64,000 nucleotides of DNA from Chryseobacterium pennae (GTDB lineage Bacteria; Bacteroidota; Bacteroidia; Flavobacteriales; Weeksellaceae): contig NZ_QNVT01000001.1 in assembly GCF_003385515.1 (NCBI RefSeq), positions 310,001 through 374,000 on the forward strand, in the 5' to 3' direction. Shown here in pieces: positions 32,038-40,905 of the stretch. A program made the position numbers and the translations under genes. The stretch's first letter is position 1, and the number at the start of each line of letters is the position of its first letter. A model generated the notes under the pieces. It worked only from the letters and a program-made list of their open reading frames with translations, ran no database searches and had not been told where the DNA came from.

Positions 32038-32748
32038 ATGAAGAAAAGAGTTTTGTTTTATTTAGTTGCTTTAGTTACTACTGTATCATTGCAATCGTGT
32101 GCTACCAATTATGTAGTTTCAAAACCAGCAACTTACGCTAAAGAATACAAAACAGATGCCAAACTAGCTTCTATTGATAACAAAAAAATGGAGCAGGATA
32201 AGCAGAAATTGATAGACTCATTCCTTGCAGAAAAAGCGGCATCTATAGCAAATGCTAAAAAAGCAGTTAAGAATTCTGAGATTGCAAAAGCAATCAAACA
32301 CAATAAAACCATTGACGGTATCCTTGAAGAAGCTGAAACATACCTTGGAACTCCTTACAGATATGGAGGAACTACAAGAAGAGGCATTGATTGTTCAGCT
32401 TTCGTTCTTTCTGTTTTTGGAGCTGCAGCAGGTCTTACTTTACCAAGAGTAGCGGCTTCTCAGGCTCAGGAAGGTGAAAGAGTTGAAAAAGGAGAATTAC
32501 AGAAAGGAGACTTAATCTTCTTTTCTCATGGAAGAAGAATTTCTCACGTAGGTATTGTAGAAAGTGTTACTGAAGAAGGAGAGATCAAATTTATTCACGC
32601 AGCAACATCTAAAGGAGTAATGGTTTCTTCACTGAATGATTCTTATTGGGGACCTAAATTCAGATTCGCAAAAAGAGTAATTAATGTAGAAGGAGAAAAT
32701 TACAACAATCTAGCTTCTGCTACTCAAGCTACACCAGCAAATTTTTAA
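32038..32748 (+). CDS. NlpC/P60 (C40) peptidoglycan peptidase lipoprotein
   Basis: A 236-residue lipoprotein with signal and lipobox LQSC (Cys21). A coiled, Lys/Ala-rich linker follows (about 40-95), then the C40 domain: G-T-P-Y-R-Y-G-G-T-T-R-R-G-I-D-C-S-A-F-V (catalytic Cys about 118), 'K-G-D-L-I-F-F' and R-I-S-H-V-G-I-V with the catalytic His (about 170), as in Spr/MepS. Such enzymes cut D-Ala to mDAP or D-Glu to mDAP bonds in peptidoglycan. It is anchored in the envelope. A terminator follows. Confidence 0.92.
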   Translation: MKKRVLFYLVALVTTVSLQSCATNYVVSKPATYAKEYKTDAKLASIDNKKMEQDKQKLIDSFLAEKAASIANAKKAVKNSEIAKAIKHNKTIDGILEEAETYLGTPYRYGGTTRRGIDCSAFVLSVFGAAAGLTLPRVAASQAQEGERVEKGELQKGDLIFFSHGRRISHVGIVESVTEEGEIKFIHAATSKGVMVSSLNDSYWGPKFRFAKRVINVEGENYNNLASATQATPANF

Positions 32749-32775
32749 TTTTATAAATAATTGATTTAAATAATG

Positions 32776-32806
32776 AAGCCATCAGAAATTCTGACGGCTT
32801 TTTTAT
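32776..32806 (+). terminator. Terminator of the NlpC lipoprotein gene
   Basis: AAGCC-A-TCAG (32776-32785) with CTGA-C-GGCTT (32791-32800), one mismatch, then a T-run. Confidence 0.75.
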
Positions 32807-32922
32807 TTGTCTTACCTCTATTAAGTTTCGGATAAATCAATGGAATGCATTTTATATAAAAAGCAGGCTAAAGCTCGCTTCTATTGAAATTAATGATTAA
32901 TGCTTAGACCAACATTCAACAC

Positions 32923-33504
32923 CTAGCTATTTCTGTCTATTTCAATATCCAGCTTATACAAGAGTCCATATATTTCAGAAAGCGAAAATCTGGCCTTTTT
33001 AAGCTTATTTAAAGCCGGATCTATTGAATAGTTTACCGAAGTCCTCAAATCTGCTTTTTCAAGGTTAGAATTATCGAAAACAGCTCCTGACAGATCACAG
33101 TTGCCAAATACTGCATTGGATAAATCACATTCAGTGAAATCCACTTCAATCAGTTTAGAATTTTTAAAAACAGTTTTCTTTATTGAGGTCTGATAGAATA
33201 TAGAATTATGAAGAGCACACCCATCAAACTTAAAGGAAAGACCAAAGCCATTACAATCACTAAACTGCAGGCCTAACATTTTACATTCCTTGAAAAAAAC
33301 ATTCCTAAAGGCCGTTGAGGTAAGTTTTACCATGCTGAGGTTACATCCTATAAATTCACAATCTGTAAAACTAAAACCGGATAGGTTTCCATATTCAAAG
33401 CTGCAATTCTTAAAAGTACAATTCTCATACTCTCCTTTTTCCAATGGAGATTGTACAAAATCTGTATTCTCAAAATTTTGATCTAAAATATAAGCGTCTT
33501 TCAT
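32923..33504 (-). CDS. Pentapeptide-repeat protein
   Basis: A 193-residue protein made almost entirely of pentapeptide repeats of the A/C-(D/N)-(L/F)-x-x type, with many Cys and Phe in the central position ('F-K-N-C-S-F', 'F-T-D-C-E-F-I-G-C-N-L'). It forms a right-handed beta-helix. Members can bind DNA gyrase as DNA mimics or act as scaffolds; no specific role is visible. The start at 33504 is used; a longer reading to 33564 adds a Cys/Tyr-rich tail that does not match the repeats. It lies 80 bases past the end of rodA, on the same strand, so it may be cotranscribed. Confidence 0.8.
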   Translation of the reverse strand: MKDAYILDQNFENTDFVQSPLEKGEYENCTFKNCSFEYGNLSGFSFTDCEFIGCNLSMVKLTSTAFRNVFFKECKMLGLQFSDCNGFGLSFKFDGCALHNSIFYQTSIKKTVFKNSKLIEVDFTECDLSNAVFGNCDLSGAVFDNSNLEKADLRTSVNYSIDPALNKLKKARFSLSEIYGLLYKLDIEIDRNS

Positions 33505-33584
33505 AAAAAGTAATGATTTATAGGTATAACAATAGAATCCACAAATTCTGCAGAACTTAAACAAAGTTAAATCTTTGGAAATAG

Positions 33585-34814
33585 CTATACTAAGCTGTTC
33601 TTATCCGAATAATTAAGTTTAAAGAAAATAAAAGTCATCATGGAGAAGGCCAGCAAAGAACTTCCACCATAACTGAAATACGGAAGCGGGATTCCTACCG
33701 TTGGGAAAAGCCCCATAACCATCCCTAAATTGATTGAAAAGTGCATTAATAAAATCGAGGCAAAGCAATACCCAAATACCCGGTTAAAGGTAGATTTCTG
33801 CCTCTCTGCCAGATAATAGATCCGTCCGATATATACCATATAGCATAAAACAAGGATAGCACTTCCTAAGAAGCCCCACTCTTCCCCCACTGTACAGAAA
33901 ATATAATCAGTTTCCTGTTCGGGAACAAATTTACCTTGAGTGACTGATCCTTCACGGTATCCTTTCCCTAAAAGGCCTCCGGATCCAATCGCTGTTTTGG
34001 AATATAATAAGTTGTATCCTGAAGTATCTCTAAATGCTTTTTCACCTTTATAAAGAACCTCAATTCGTTCTCTCTGGTGTTTAGGCAATTTTTCTAAGAT
34101 ATAAGGTGACCCGAATGCCAATCCACATAATAAAAGAATAGACCCTGAAATTCCAGAAATCGAAATCACATCCCACGACATTCTATGATAATTCATCGCA
34201 ATCAGAACACCTGCAATGATTAGAATAGCAGCCGCTACATATACTGGCGGAATCGCAAGAGCCACCAAAAAAACGGCAGCGAAAACGAAACCTACCCCAA
34301 ATAGCAAACCACTTAATCCTTCCCTGTATAAAGCGATAAAGAATGCAATAAATACAAGCATAGAACCAACATCGGGAATAGCCAATACTACAACCGCCGG
34401 AATACCAATAATCCCTAAACCTGTAAGCAGTGATTTTCTATTCTTAAGATTAAAATCAGGCCCTGAAACATAGTTGGCCAGCATCAATGCAGTACCTATT
34501 TTTGCGAACTCTACAGGCTGCATGGTAAGACTTCCGAACTTATACCAGTTCTTCTGCCCCAGAATTTCCTTTCCGAAAGGGAAAAGCCCGATCAGTAACA
34601 GAACCCCGCCTATATAAATAATACCGGCCATATTTTCGAAGAACTTACTTCTTCCTAAAAATATAACGAGTCCCACCACTAAAGATATACAGAAGAATAT
34701 CAACTGTTTTTCTCCTAATTTCTGGTCAACACTGTAGATATTGGCAATGGCAAAAATGCAAAGCAGGAAATACAGCCCAAGGCCCAGTTTATCTATCCCT
34801 TCTGTCCATTTCAT
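33585..34814 (-). CDS. rodA: Rod-shape determining glycosyltransferase RodA
   Basis: A 409-residue SEDS-family polytopic protein (about 10 membrane segments) that polymerises lipid II glycan strands with its partner PBP2. SEDS markers are the 'Q-P-V-E-F-A-K-I-G' segment (about 93-101), P-D-V-G-S-M-L-V-F (about 145) and, near the C-terminus, 'F-P-T-V-G-I-P-L-P-Y-F-S-Y-G-G-S-S-L' (about 374-391). The first codon overlaps the mrdA stop by four bases. Last gene of the mre-mrd operon. Assignment secure. Confidence 0.94.
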   Translation of the reverse strand: MKWTEGIDKLGLGLYFLLCIFAIANIYSVDQKLGEKQLIFFCISLVVGLVIFLGRSKFFENMAGIIYIGGVLLLIGLFPFGKEILGQKNWYKFGSLTMQPVEFAKIGTALMLANYVSGPDFNLKNRKSLLTGLGIIGIPAVVVLAIPDVGSMLVFIAFFIALYREGLSGLLFGVGFVFAAVFLVALAIPPVYVAAAILIIAGVLIAMNYHRMSWDVISISGISGSILLLCGLAFGSPYILEKLPKHQRERIEVLYKGEKAFRDTSGYNLLYSKTAIGSGGLLGKGYREGSVTQGKFVPEQETDYIFCTVGEEWGFLGSAILVLCYMVYIGRIYYLAERQKSTFNRVFGYCFASILLMHFSINLGMVMGLFPTVGIPLPYFSYGGSSLLAFSMMTFIFFKLNYSDKNSLV

Positions 34815-36856
34815 TGCTTAACAGGTTTTTTAACAGTGTTACTATTCTTCTTATCTTCTTCTATTTTCTTTTGGAGCTTGGCTTTTTGTTGTTTAACAAG
34901 TTCCAGGCTATCCTTTATTCTTTTTTGTTTAATGGAATCAGGTTTAGGATCTTTATAAAGTCCTTTACGCTTCAAGTCTGCAATCCACTGTCTCTTATAT
35001 TCCGGCATGAAACTCGAGGTAATCATTTTTTTATAAAGATTTTCTCTTTTTAAATCTCCGGTAATATATTTTTCAGCAATCACTGTACAAGCCGGGCCTG
35101 CCCACGTTGCTCCGAATCCCGCGTGTTCCATTACTGCAACCACAACAATTTTTGGTTTATCAGCAGGAGCAATCAATACGAAGATGGAGTTATCTTTTCC
35201 TTGCGGTACCTGTGCGGTACCTGTTTTGGCTAATTGTGTAAAGTCATTGGATTTCAGCCCTCTTGCGGTTCCTCTCAACACTACGGCTTCCATACCTTTT
35301 AAAACAGGTTCAAAATGTTTTGGATCAACTAGAGTCTGGTGTTTAACCTTAAATCTTGGATCAGGGTTTGCCTTTCCATCAATAGCTTTTACAATATGAG
35401 GCGTGTAATACCATCCTTTGTTAGCGATAGCAGCTACATAATTGGCCAACTGAATAGGGGTTACCAAAACATCTCCCTGCCCCATCCCGTTATAGATGGC
35501 TCCGGTTGACATTTCATCCCAGTTTTTAAAATCAGTTCTCTGAGACCCACTTGCTTTCATGATGGCTTTAAACCTTTTCTCATAAAAATCTCCGGAAGGA
35601 ATTCTTCCTTTTGCTCCTACCGCAAAGTCATTATTTAAAAACTCTCCAACACCAAAGCTGCTCATGATCTTTTTCCATTCATCAACACCTTTTGAAGGGT
35701 TTCCGGGATATTTTTTGATAATAGCAATAAATGCATAGGTGAAAAAGCAGTTACTGGAAACCTGAATAGAAGGAATCAACGGATCTGCACCACCATGTCC
35801 TTTAATTCTTTTTCCTTTATAGAAAAATCCACCACCACAAGGAAAAACAGTCTTTTCATCCATTACGCCCATCTGCATGGCAGCCAAGGCAGTCAACAAC
35901 TTGAAAGTTGATCCCGGAGGATATCCCGCCTGTAAAGAACGATCAAAAGTAGGCTTGTTTTCATAAAGCGTATCTTTTGACAGGGCATATAAATTTTTGG
36001 ATTTATAAGGTCCGGTGAAAAGGTTCGGATCAATATCCGGTCCGGTTGCTGCTACTAATACTTCCCCATTATTAGGGTCAATAGCTACAATGGCACCGTG
36101 TTTATCGACCAGCATTTCTTCAGCCGTTCTCTGAAGATCATAATCAATAGTTAACGTAATATCTTTACCCGTAATTACATCTTTATCCAAAGATCCGTTT
36201 TTATAAGATCCAATATTTCGGAGTCTGATATCTTTTTGGATATACTTCATTCCTTTTACCCCACGGAGTTCCTTCTCATAAGACTTTTCAACACCTGTTT
36301 TTCCGATAAAATCTCCAGGTAAATAATAGACAGAGTCTTTTTTAATCTCTTTTTCATTTACTTCACTGGTATATCCTAAAAGGTTACCTGAAGTAGAAAC
36401 TTCATATTGACGCTGAGGTCTCTGTACAATATTAAAGGCAGGATATTTAAAAATAATTTCCTGCACTCTCGCAATATCTTCCCTGCTGAGATCCTTTAAA
36501 AAGGTCATAGGTGTCAGCTTAGAATAATATTTTTCTTTCTTAATAATATTGATCTTGTTGATAAAGTCTGCCTTATTGATTTTCATCAGGCTGCAAAAAC
36601 CTATTGTATCAAAATCCGGTTTCATTAAGCCTTGGGTAAAGGAAATCTCATAAGCGGGCTGATTTCCCACCATAATTTTTCCGTTACGGTCAAAAATTAC
36701 CCCTCGTTGAGGAATTACATATTCAATTTTGATGGAAGTGTTGGCTGCATTCAGTGCATAACGGTCTGTAAACAACTGCAAATATGCAAGCCTCGCTACA
36801 AAAATAAGAGCGATTACAACAAGGACGGAAAAGATTTTTAAATAACGTGTGTTCAA
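34811..36856 (-). CDS. mrdA: Penicillin-binding protein 2 (elongasome transpeptidase)
   Basis: A 681-residue class B PBP. It has one N-terminal membrane anchor (about 8-26), a PBP dimerisation domain starting near 'P-Q-R-G-V-I-F-D-R-N-G' (about 49-59), and the transpeptidase domain with S-T-F-K (catalytic Ser), S-S-N and K-T-G-T-A. The C-terminal 50 residues are Lys-rich, an addition typical of Bacteroidetes homologues. It cross-links side-wall peptidoglycan with RodA. It overlaps both neighbours by four bases, indicating translational coupling. Confidence 0.94.
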   Translation of the reverse strand: MNTRYLKIFSVLVVIALIFVARLAYLQLFTDRYALNAANTSIKIEYVIPQRGVIFDRNGKIMVGNQPAYEISFTQGLMKPDFDTIGFCSLMKINKADFINKINIIKKEKYYSKLTPMTFLKDLSREDIARVQEIIFKYPAFNIVQRPQRQYEVSTSGNLLGYTSEVNEKEIKKDSVYYLPGDFIGKTGVEKSYEKELRGVKGMKYIQKDIRLRNIGSYKNGSLDKDVITGKDITLTIDYDLQRTAEEMLVDKHGAIVAIDPNNGEVLVAATGPDIDPNLFTGPYKSKNLYALSKDTLYENKPTFDRSLQAGYPPGSTFKLLTALAAMQMGVMDEKTVFPCGGGFFYKGKRIKGHGGADPLIPSIQVSSNCFFTYAFIAIIKKYPGNPSKGVDEWKKIMSSFGVGEFLNNDFAVGAKGRIPSGDFYEKRFKAIMKASGSQRTDFKNWDEMSTGAIYNGMGQGDVLVTPIQLANYVAAIANKGWYYTPHIVKAIDGKANPDPRFKVKHQTLVDPKHFEPVLKGMEAVVLRGTARGLKSNDFTQLAKTGTAQVPQGKDNSIFVLIAPADKPKIVVVAVMEHAGFGATWAGPACTVIAEKYITGDLKRENLYKKMITSSFMPEYKRQWIADLKRKGLYKDPKPDSIKQKRIKDSLELVKQQKAKLQKKIEEDKKNSNTVKKPVKQ

Positions 36857-37359
36857 ACTTTTTGTTTGATTTTAAATATTAATGCGTAGACAACTATAAA
36901 TATAAATGAAATTACGCTAGTCACCAACACATTAAATAATATTTCGAAAAACCTGCTAAACTTAAAGAACTCAATATATTGAACTAAAAGCTGATGCAGG
37001 AAAATACTTGAAAATAAAAACAGCAAAAACTGCGCCCATTGCAGGGACTGAAAGGAGAAAAAGTCTGTAGACGTATCTGTAGATGTTCTGAATATCAAGG
37101 TTCTAAAATAAGCAATCAATGTTGTTGCAAAAGCATTGATTCCCCATGAATAGAGAAACCCATCAATAGATAATCCTATCAGAAAACTTAACGCCAGGAA
37201 CTGAAATTTATTTCTGAAAAAAGGATAGAACATGACGAATACAGGATATAATACCGGAGTATATTTCCCGAAAATGGTAATCCTGTTCAATACAAAAATC
37301 TGTAATGCAACAAGAAATATCATGATCAATATATCAGTAAATAAAGTCCTGCTAATCAT
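36853..37359 (-). CDS. mreD: Rod-shape determining protein MreD
   Basis: A 168-residue polytopic inner-membrane protein with about five hydrophobic segments. It is identified mainly by its place between mreC and mrdA, its size and its membrane pattern, plus a 'I-G-L-S-I-D-G-F' segment near 62. It overlaps mreC by eight bases and mrdA by four. In the elongasome MreD assists PBP2/RodA activation; the details are family knowledge. Confidence 0.85.
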   Translation of the reverse strand: MISRTLFTDILIMIFLVALQIFVLNRITIFGKYTPVLYPVFVMFYPFFRNKFQFLALSFLIGLSIDGFLYSWGINAFATTLIAYFRTLIFRTSTDTSTDFFSFQSLQWAQFLLFLFSSIFLHQLLVQYIEFFKFSRFFEILFNVLVTSVISFIFIVVYALIFKIKQKV

Positions 37360-38206
37360 TTTCCTTTTTTATTACAGTCTGCATCGTGTCCTGAATCTTC
37401 TGCACTTCTGCTTTCTTCAGGTTCTTCACGACATACACTTTATTCAACGCACCCATTTTTTCACTCAGTTCCACAGAAATATCCCAGAAACCTGTTTTAT
37501 TATCTACAGAATATCCGGCAATAGTTCCAATTGTCACCCCTTTCGGGAATATGGCAGACTTACCGTCTGTAACAACGGTATCTCCTACTTTTAAAGCAAC
37601 ATATTTTGGAATATCCGCAAGGTGCATCACCCTGGAGTTATCTCCATTCCATGTTAACGTTCCAAAATATCCTGAATCTTTCAGCGCTGCATTAATTCTG
37701 ATTTTGTTGACACTCAATACTGACTGAACCAATGCGTAACTGTCTGTAGAATTGATAACAATCCCCGCAATACCCCTAGGTGCCATTACCCCCATCTGAG
37801 GAAAGACCCCGTCTCTGCGGCCACGGTTGATTGTAAAATAGTTATTTCTTCTGTTGATACTGTTGAAAACAATTTCACCATCAACAAAAGTATAGATCTG
37901 ACCACCTCCGATGGTATCATGTACTCTTTTGAAAACAGGATTTTTTGATCCGTCTTTCCCATAGAGTTCTGCCATAAGGGCTTTATTCTGAACCACAAGA
38001 TCTTCATTGATCTGTTTTAGTTTCAGATAAGAAACCCCCTCATCAATATACCCGGAAATCCATGAATTCAACGCAGCCGTTTGCCCCGCAATCCAAGATC
38101 TCTGCATGGCATTTCTAGAGAATATCAGAACCAGAGCAATAATTTGCAGGAATATAAAGAAGATAAAAAGTGTGTTCTTCGAAAATAATCTCAGCAAAAA
38201 TCCCAT
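37352..38206 (-). CDS. mreC: Rod-shape determining protein MreC
   Basis: A 284-residue periplasmic protein anchored by one N-terminal membrane segment (about 10-30), followed by a coiled coil (about 55-80) and the two beta-barrel MreC core, with characteristic 'N-R-R-N-N-Y-F-T-I-N-R-G-R-R-D-G-V' and 'P-R-G-I-A-G-I-V' blocks. It links MreB and the synthases by switching PBP2 between states. It lies 28 bases downstream of mreB and overlaps mreD. Assignment secure by sequence and context. Confidence 0.92.
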   Translation of the reverse strand: MGFLLRLFSKNTLFIFFIFLQIIALVLIFSRNAMQRSWIAGQTAALNSWISGYIDEGVSYLKLKQINEDLVVQNKALMAELYGKDGSKNPVFKRVHDTIGGGQIYTFVDGEIVFNSINRRNNYFTINRGRRDGVFPQMGVMAPRGIAGIVINSTDSYALVQSVLSVNKIRINAALKDSGYFGTLTWNGDNSRVMHLADIPKYVALKVGDTVVTDGKSAIFPKGVTIGTIAGYSVDNKTGFWDISVELSEKMGALNKVYVVKNLKKAEVQKIQDTMQTVIKKEND

Positions 38207-38234
38207 TCAGATATATAGTCGTAAAAAGTTAAAA

Positions 38235-39260
38235 TTATTTAATTAAGAAATTGAATTTATCCATATTCTTAAGGGCAATACCAGTTCCGCGAACTACAGC
38301 TCTCAACGGATCTTCCGCTACAAATACAGGAAGACCTGTCTTTTTGTGGATTCTATCCGCAAGACCTCTTAACAACGCACCTCCTCCGGCAAGATAAATA
38401 CCCGTTTTATAAATATCAGCAGCCAATTCCGGTGGCGTAAGAGAAAGAGTTTCCATTACAGCATCTTCAATTCTGATGATAGATTTGTCTAATGCACGGG
38501 CAATTTCTTTATACCCTACCATAATTTCTTTTGGTTTCCCTGTGATAAGGTCTCTACCTTGTACTGGAATATCTTCGATGTCTACATCAAGATCCTCTAC
38601 AGCAGAACCTACTTCAATTTTAATTCTTTCAGCAGTTCTTTCTCCAATATAAAGGTTATGGTGAGTTCTTAAGAAATAAGCAATATCATTGGTAAATACA
38701 TCTCCTGCAATCTTTACAGATTTATCACATACGATACCACCTAAAGCTACTACTGCAATTTCTGTAGTACCTCCACCTATATCAATGATCATATTTCCTT
38801 CAGGTTTCTGTACGTCGATCCCAACTCCTATAGCAGCTGCCATTGGCTCGTAAATTAACCTTACTTCTTTTGCGTTGACTTTCTGAGCAGAGTCTCTTAC
38901 CGCTCTTTTTTCAACTTCAGTAATACCAGAAGGAATACAGATTACAATTCTTAATGCAGGCTGTATGAATTTACCCTTGATTCCAGGAATTTTTTTGATA
39001 AATTCCTTGATCATGTGTTCAGAAGCGTGGAAATCTGCGATAACCCCATCTTTCAATGGACGAATCGTCTTGATATCCTCGTGAGTTTTACCTTGCATAT
39101 GCTTAGCCTGTTCCCCTACAGCAATAGGTTTACCCGTAGATCGTTCAATTGCAACAATTGAAGGCTGATCTATAACAATTTTATTATTGTGAATGATAAG
39201 GGTATTAGCTGTTCCCAGGTCTATCGCAATTTCTTGCGTAAACATATCAAATAAACTCAT
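38235..39260 (-). CDS. mreB: Actin-like rod-shape protein MreB
   Basis: A 341-residue actin homologue that forms membrane-associated filaments guiding side-wall synthesis. Nucleotide-site blocks are I-D-L-G-T-A-N-T (14-21), I-D-I-G-G-G-T-T-E (about 163-171) and L-A-G-G-G-A-L-L-R-G (about 293-302). The length equals the family norm. First gene of the mreB-mreC-mreD-mrdA-rodA operon; a -7 box lies at 39285-39292. Assignment secure. Confidence 0.96.
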   Translation of the reverse strand: MSLFDMFTQEIAIDLGTANTLIIHNNKIVIDQPSIVAIERSTGKPIAVGEQAKHMQGKTHEDIKTIRPLKDGVIADFHASEHMIKEFIKKIPGIKGKFIQPALRIVICIPSGITEVEKRAVRDSAQKVNAKEVRLIYEPMAAAIGVGIDVQKPEGNMIIDIGGGTTEIAVVALGGIVCDKSVKIAGDVFTNDIAYFLRTHHNLYIGERTAERIKIEVGSAVEDLDVDIEDIPVQGRDLITGKPKEIMVGYKEIARALDKSIIRIEDAVMETLSLTPPELAADIYKTGIYLAGGGALLRGLADRIHKKTGLPVFVAEDPLRAVVRGTGIALKNMDKFNFLIK

Positions 39261-39284
39261 ATTTTTCTTCTGATTTTAAGTTTA

Positions 39285-39292
39285 CAAAGATA
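39285..39292 (-). promoter_or_regulatory. -7 box of the mre operon
   Basis: Minus-strand TATCTTTG, 24 bases before the mreB ATG. The 370-base gap to hemA holds both divergent promoters and no gene. Confidence 0.6.
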
Positions 39293-39570
39293 TAAATTTA
39301 ACCCTACTAAAGAAATTTCATTACAACATAATTTGGTTAAAATTTTATTAAAATTTATAATTCTTTATTAACTTTCTGTTTAGATAATTACAGAGTTTGA
39401 TTTCAACTAAAATTAACGGGACAATTTGAGAGTCAAAAACACAAAGAAAAGCAGAGAAAACAAACAGGTAAATAAGCGAATTTGAAAATTTCTTTATTTA
39501 TATTTTGTCTTCAACAGCATTTTAACTTCCACAGATGCCTTTTTGAATCTCTCTATAGTTTTTTACGATA

Positions 39571-39621
39571 ATTATCATATACACTATCAGGGGATGATTA
39601 ATTAAAAAAAACGTAAATTTG
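39571..39621 (+). promoter_or_regulatory. Promoter region of the hem operon
   Basis: TAAATTTG at 39614-39621 is the -7 box. AATTATCATAT (39570-39580) and ATCAGGGG (39585-39592) lie upstream and recur in front of the NlpC lipoprotein gene. Confidence 0.55.
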
Positions 39622-39630
39622 CCGTTGCTT

Positions 39631-40905
39631 ATGTTACAGTATTCCAACATCCATCAAACATCGAATTTTGCCGTGCTTTCTATAAGCTACGAAAAGGCCG
39701 ATGTAGAAACGAGAGGAAAGTTTGCATTCTTTGATGAAAACATCAAAAATTTTGTTTCCCGCGTCCATCAGGAAGACCTTGGGGATGCATTTGTGGTTTC
39801 CACATGTAACAGGACTGAAATCTATACCACTTCTTCCAATTATCTTTTAGTCGCTGAAGAATACTGCAAAACCATTGGGGTAAACCTTACGGACTTCCTT
39901 CAGTTTGCCAATATTCTGACTAAAGAAGAGGCTTTGATACATCTTTTCAGAGTAGCTGCCGGTTTGGAAAGCCAGATTATCGGAGATTTTGAGATTATTG
40001 GTCAGATCAAAAAAGCATACAGCCGTTTTAAAAAGGAAAGACAGAATTCTAATCCATATCTGGAAAGAGCCATTAATGCTGCCATTCAGATTTCTAAAAG
40101 GATAAAGAATGAAACAGGAATTTCCAACGGAGCTGCTTCTGTTTCTTATGCTGCCGTTCACTATATCTTAAACAGCCAAAAGAGAATTGCTGAAAAGAAT
40201 ATCCTTCTTCTTGGTGTGGGTGAGATTGGGCAGAACACCGTTGAAAACCTGGTAAAACATGTTTACCAGCCAAAAATTAAAATAGCGAACAGAACTCAGG
40301 AGAAAGCTGAAAAGATTTCCCAGAAATATAATATTCCTCACGTTGATTATTCTGATTTTGACAAGGAATTAAAAAACACTGATATTCTTATCGTGGCTAC
40401 AGGGGCTAAACACCCGATTATCAACCAATCGCATTTCCCGAACGGAAAAGAAACATTGGTAATAGACCTTTCCATCCCTCATAACGTTGAAAAGAATGTT
40501 ACGGAAAATGAAAATGTAACGTTAATTGATGTGGATGAGCTTTCAAAACAGATTCAGGAAACGATCCAGCAAAGAGAAAAGGAAATTCCAAAAGCTGAAA
40601 AGATCATTAAGGATCTGATGAAAGATTTCATTGAGTGGGAGAAAAAAAGAAAATTAGCACCAAACATTCATCATTTCAAAGCTGTTTTAAAGAACATGGA
40701 ACGCAATGAAATGCATAATTTTTACAAGAAAAATAAATATATAGACATCACGGATATGGAGCTTTCTGATAAAATGATCCAGAAGATCACCAACCGTTTT
40801 GCAAAATATATCATCGATAATCCTTTAAAAGCCGAAGAAATTAGTAAATTAATGCACGAAATATTAGTTGAACAACCAAACAACGAATTCAATGAAAAGC
40901 ATTAG
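39631..40905 (+). CDS. hemA: Glutamyl-tRNA reductase
   Basis: A 424-residue enzyme starting MLQYSNIHQTSNFAVLSISY. It reduces Glu-tRNA with NADPH to glutamate-1-semialdehyde, the first committed step of C5-pathway tetrapyrrole synthesis. The active-site Cys lies in V-S-T-C-N-R-T-E-I-Y (about 50-59), and the Rossmann loop is L-L-G-V-G-E-I-G-Q-N (about 191-200). The ATG at 39631 is used because a TTG at 39619 lies inside the -7 box. It overlaps hemC by 14 bases. Assignment secure. Confidence 0.95.
   Translation: MLQYSNIHQTSNFAVLSISYEKADVETRGKFAFFDENIKNFVSRVHQEDLGDAFVVSTCNRTEIYTTSSNYLLVAEEYCKTIGVNLTDFLQFANILTKEEALIHLFRVAAGLESQIIGDFEIIGQIKKAYSRFKKERQNSNPYLERAINAAIQISKRIKNETGISNGAASVSYAAVHYILNSQKRIAEKNILLLGVGEIGQNTVENLVKHVYQPKIKIANRTQEKAEKISQKYNIPHVDYSDFDKELKNTDILIVATGAKHPIINQSHFPNGKETLVIDLSIPHNVEKNVTENENVTLIDVDELSKQIQETIQQREKEIPKAEKIIKDLMKDFIEWEKKRKLAPNIHHFKAVLKNMERNEMHNFYKKNKYIDITDMELSDKMIQKITNRFAKYIIDNPLKAEEISKLMHEILVEQPNNEFNEKH

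Noticed and set aside
39619..39630. TTG start for hemA
   Set aside because: The TTG lies inside the -7 box, so it cannot be transcribed as part of the message; ATG 39631 also fits the family.
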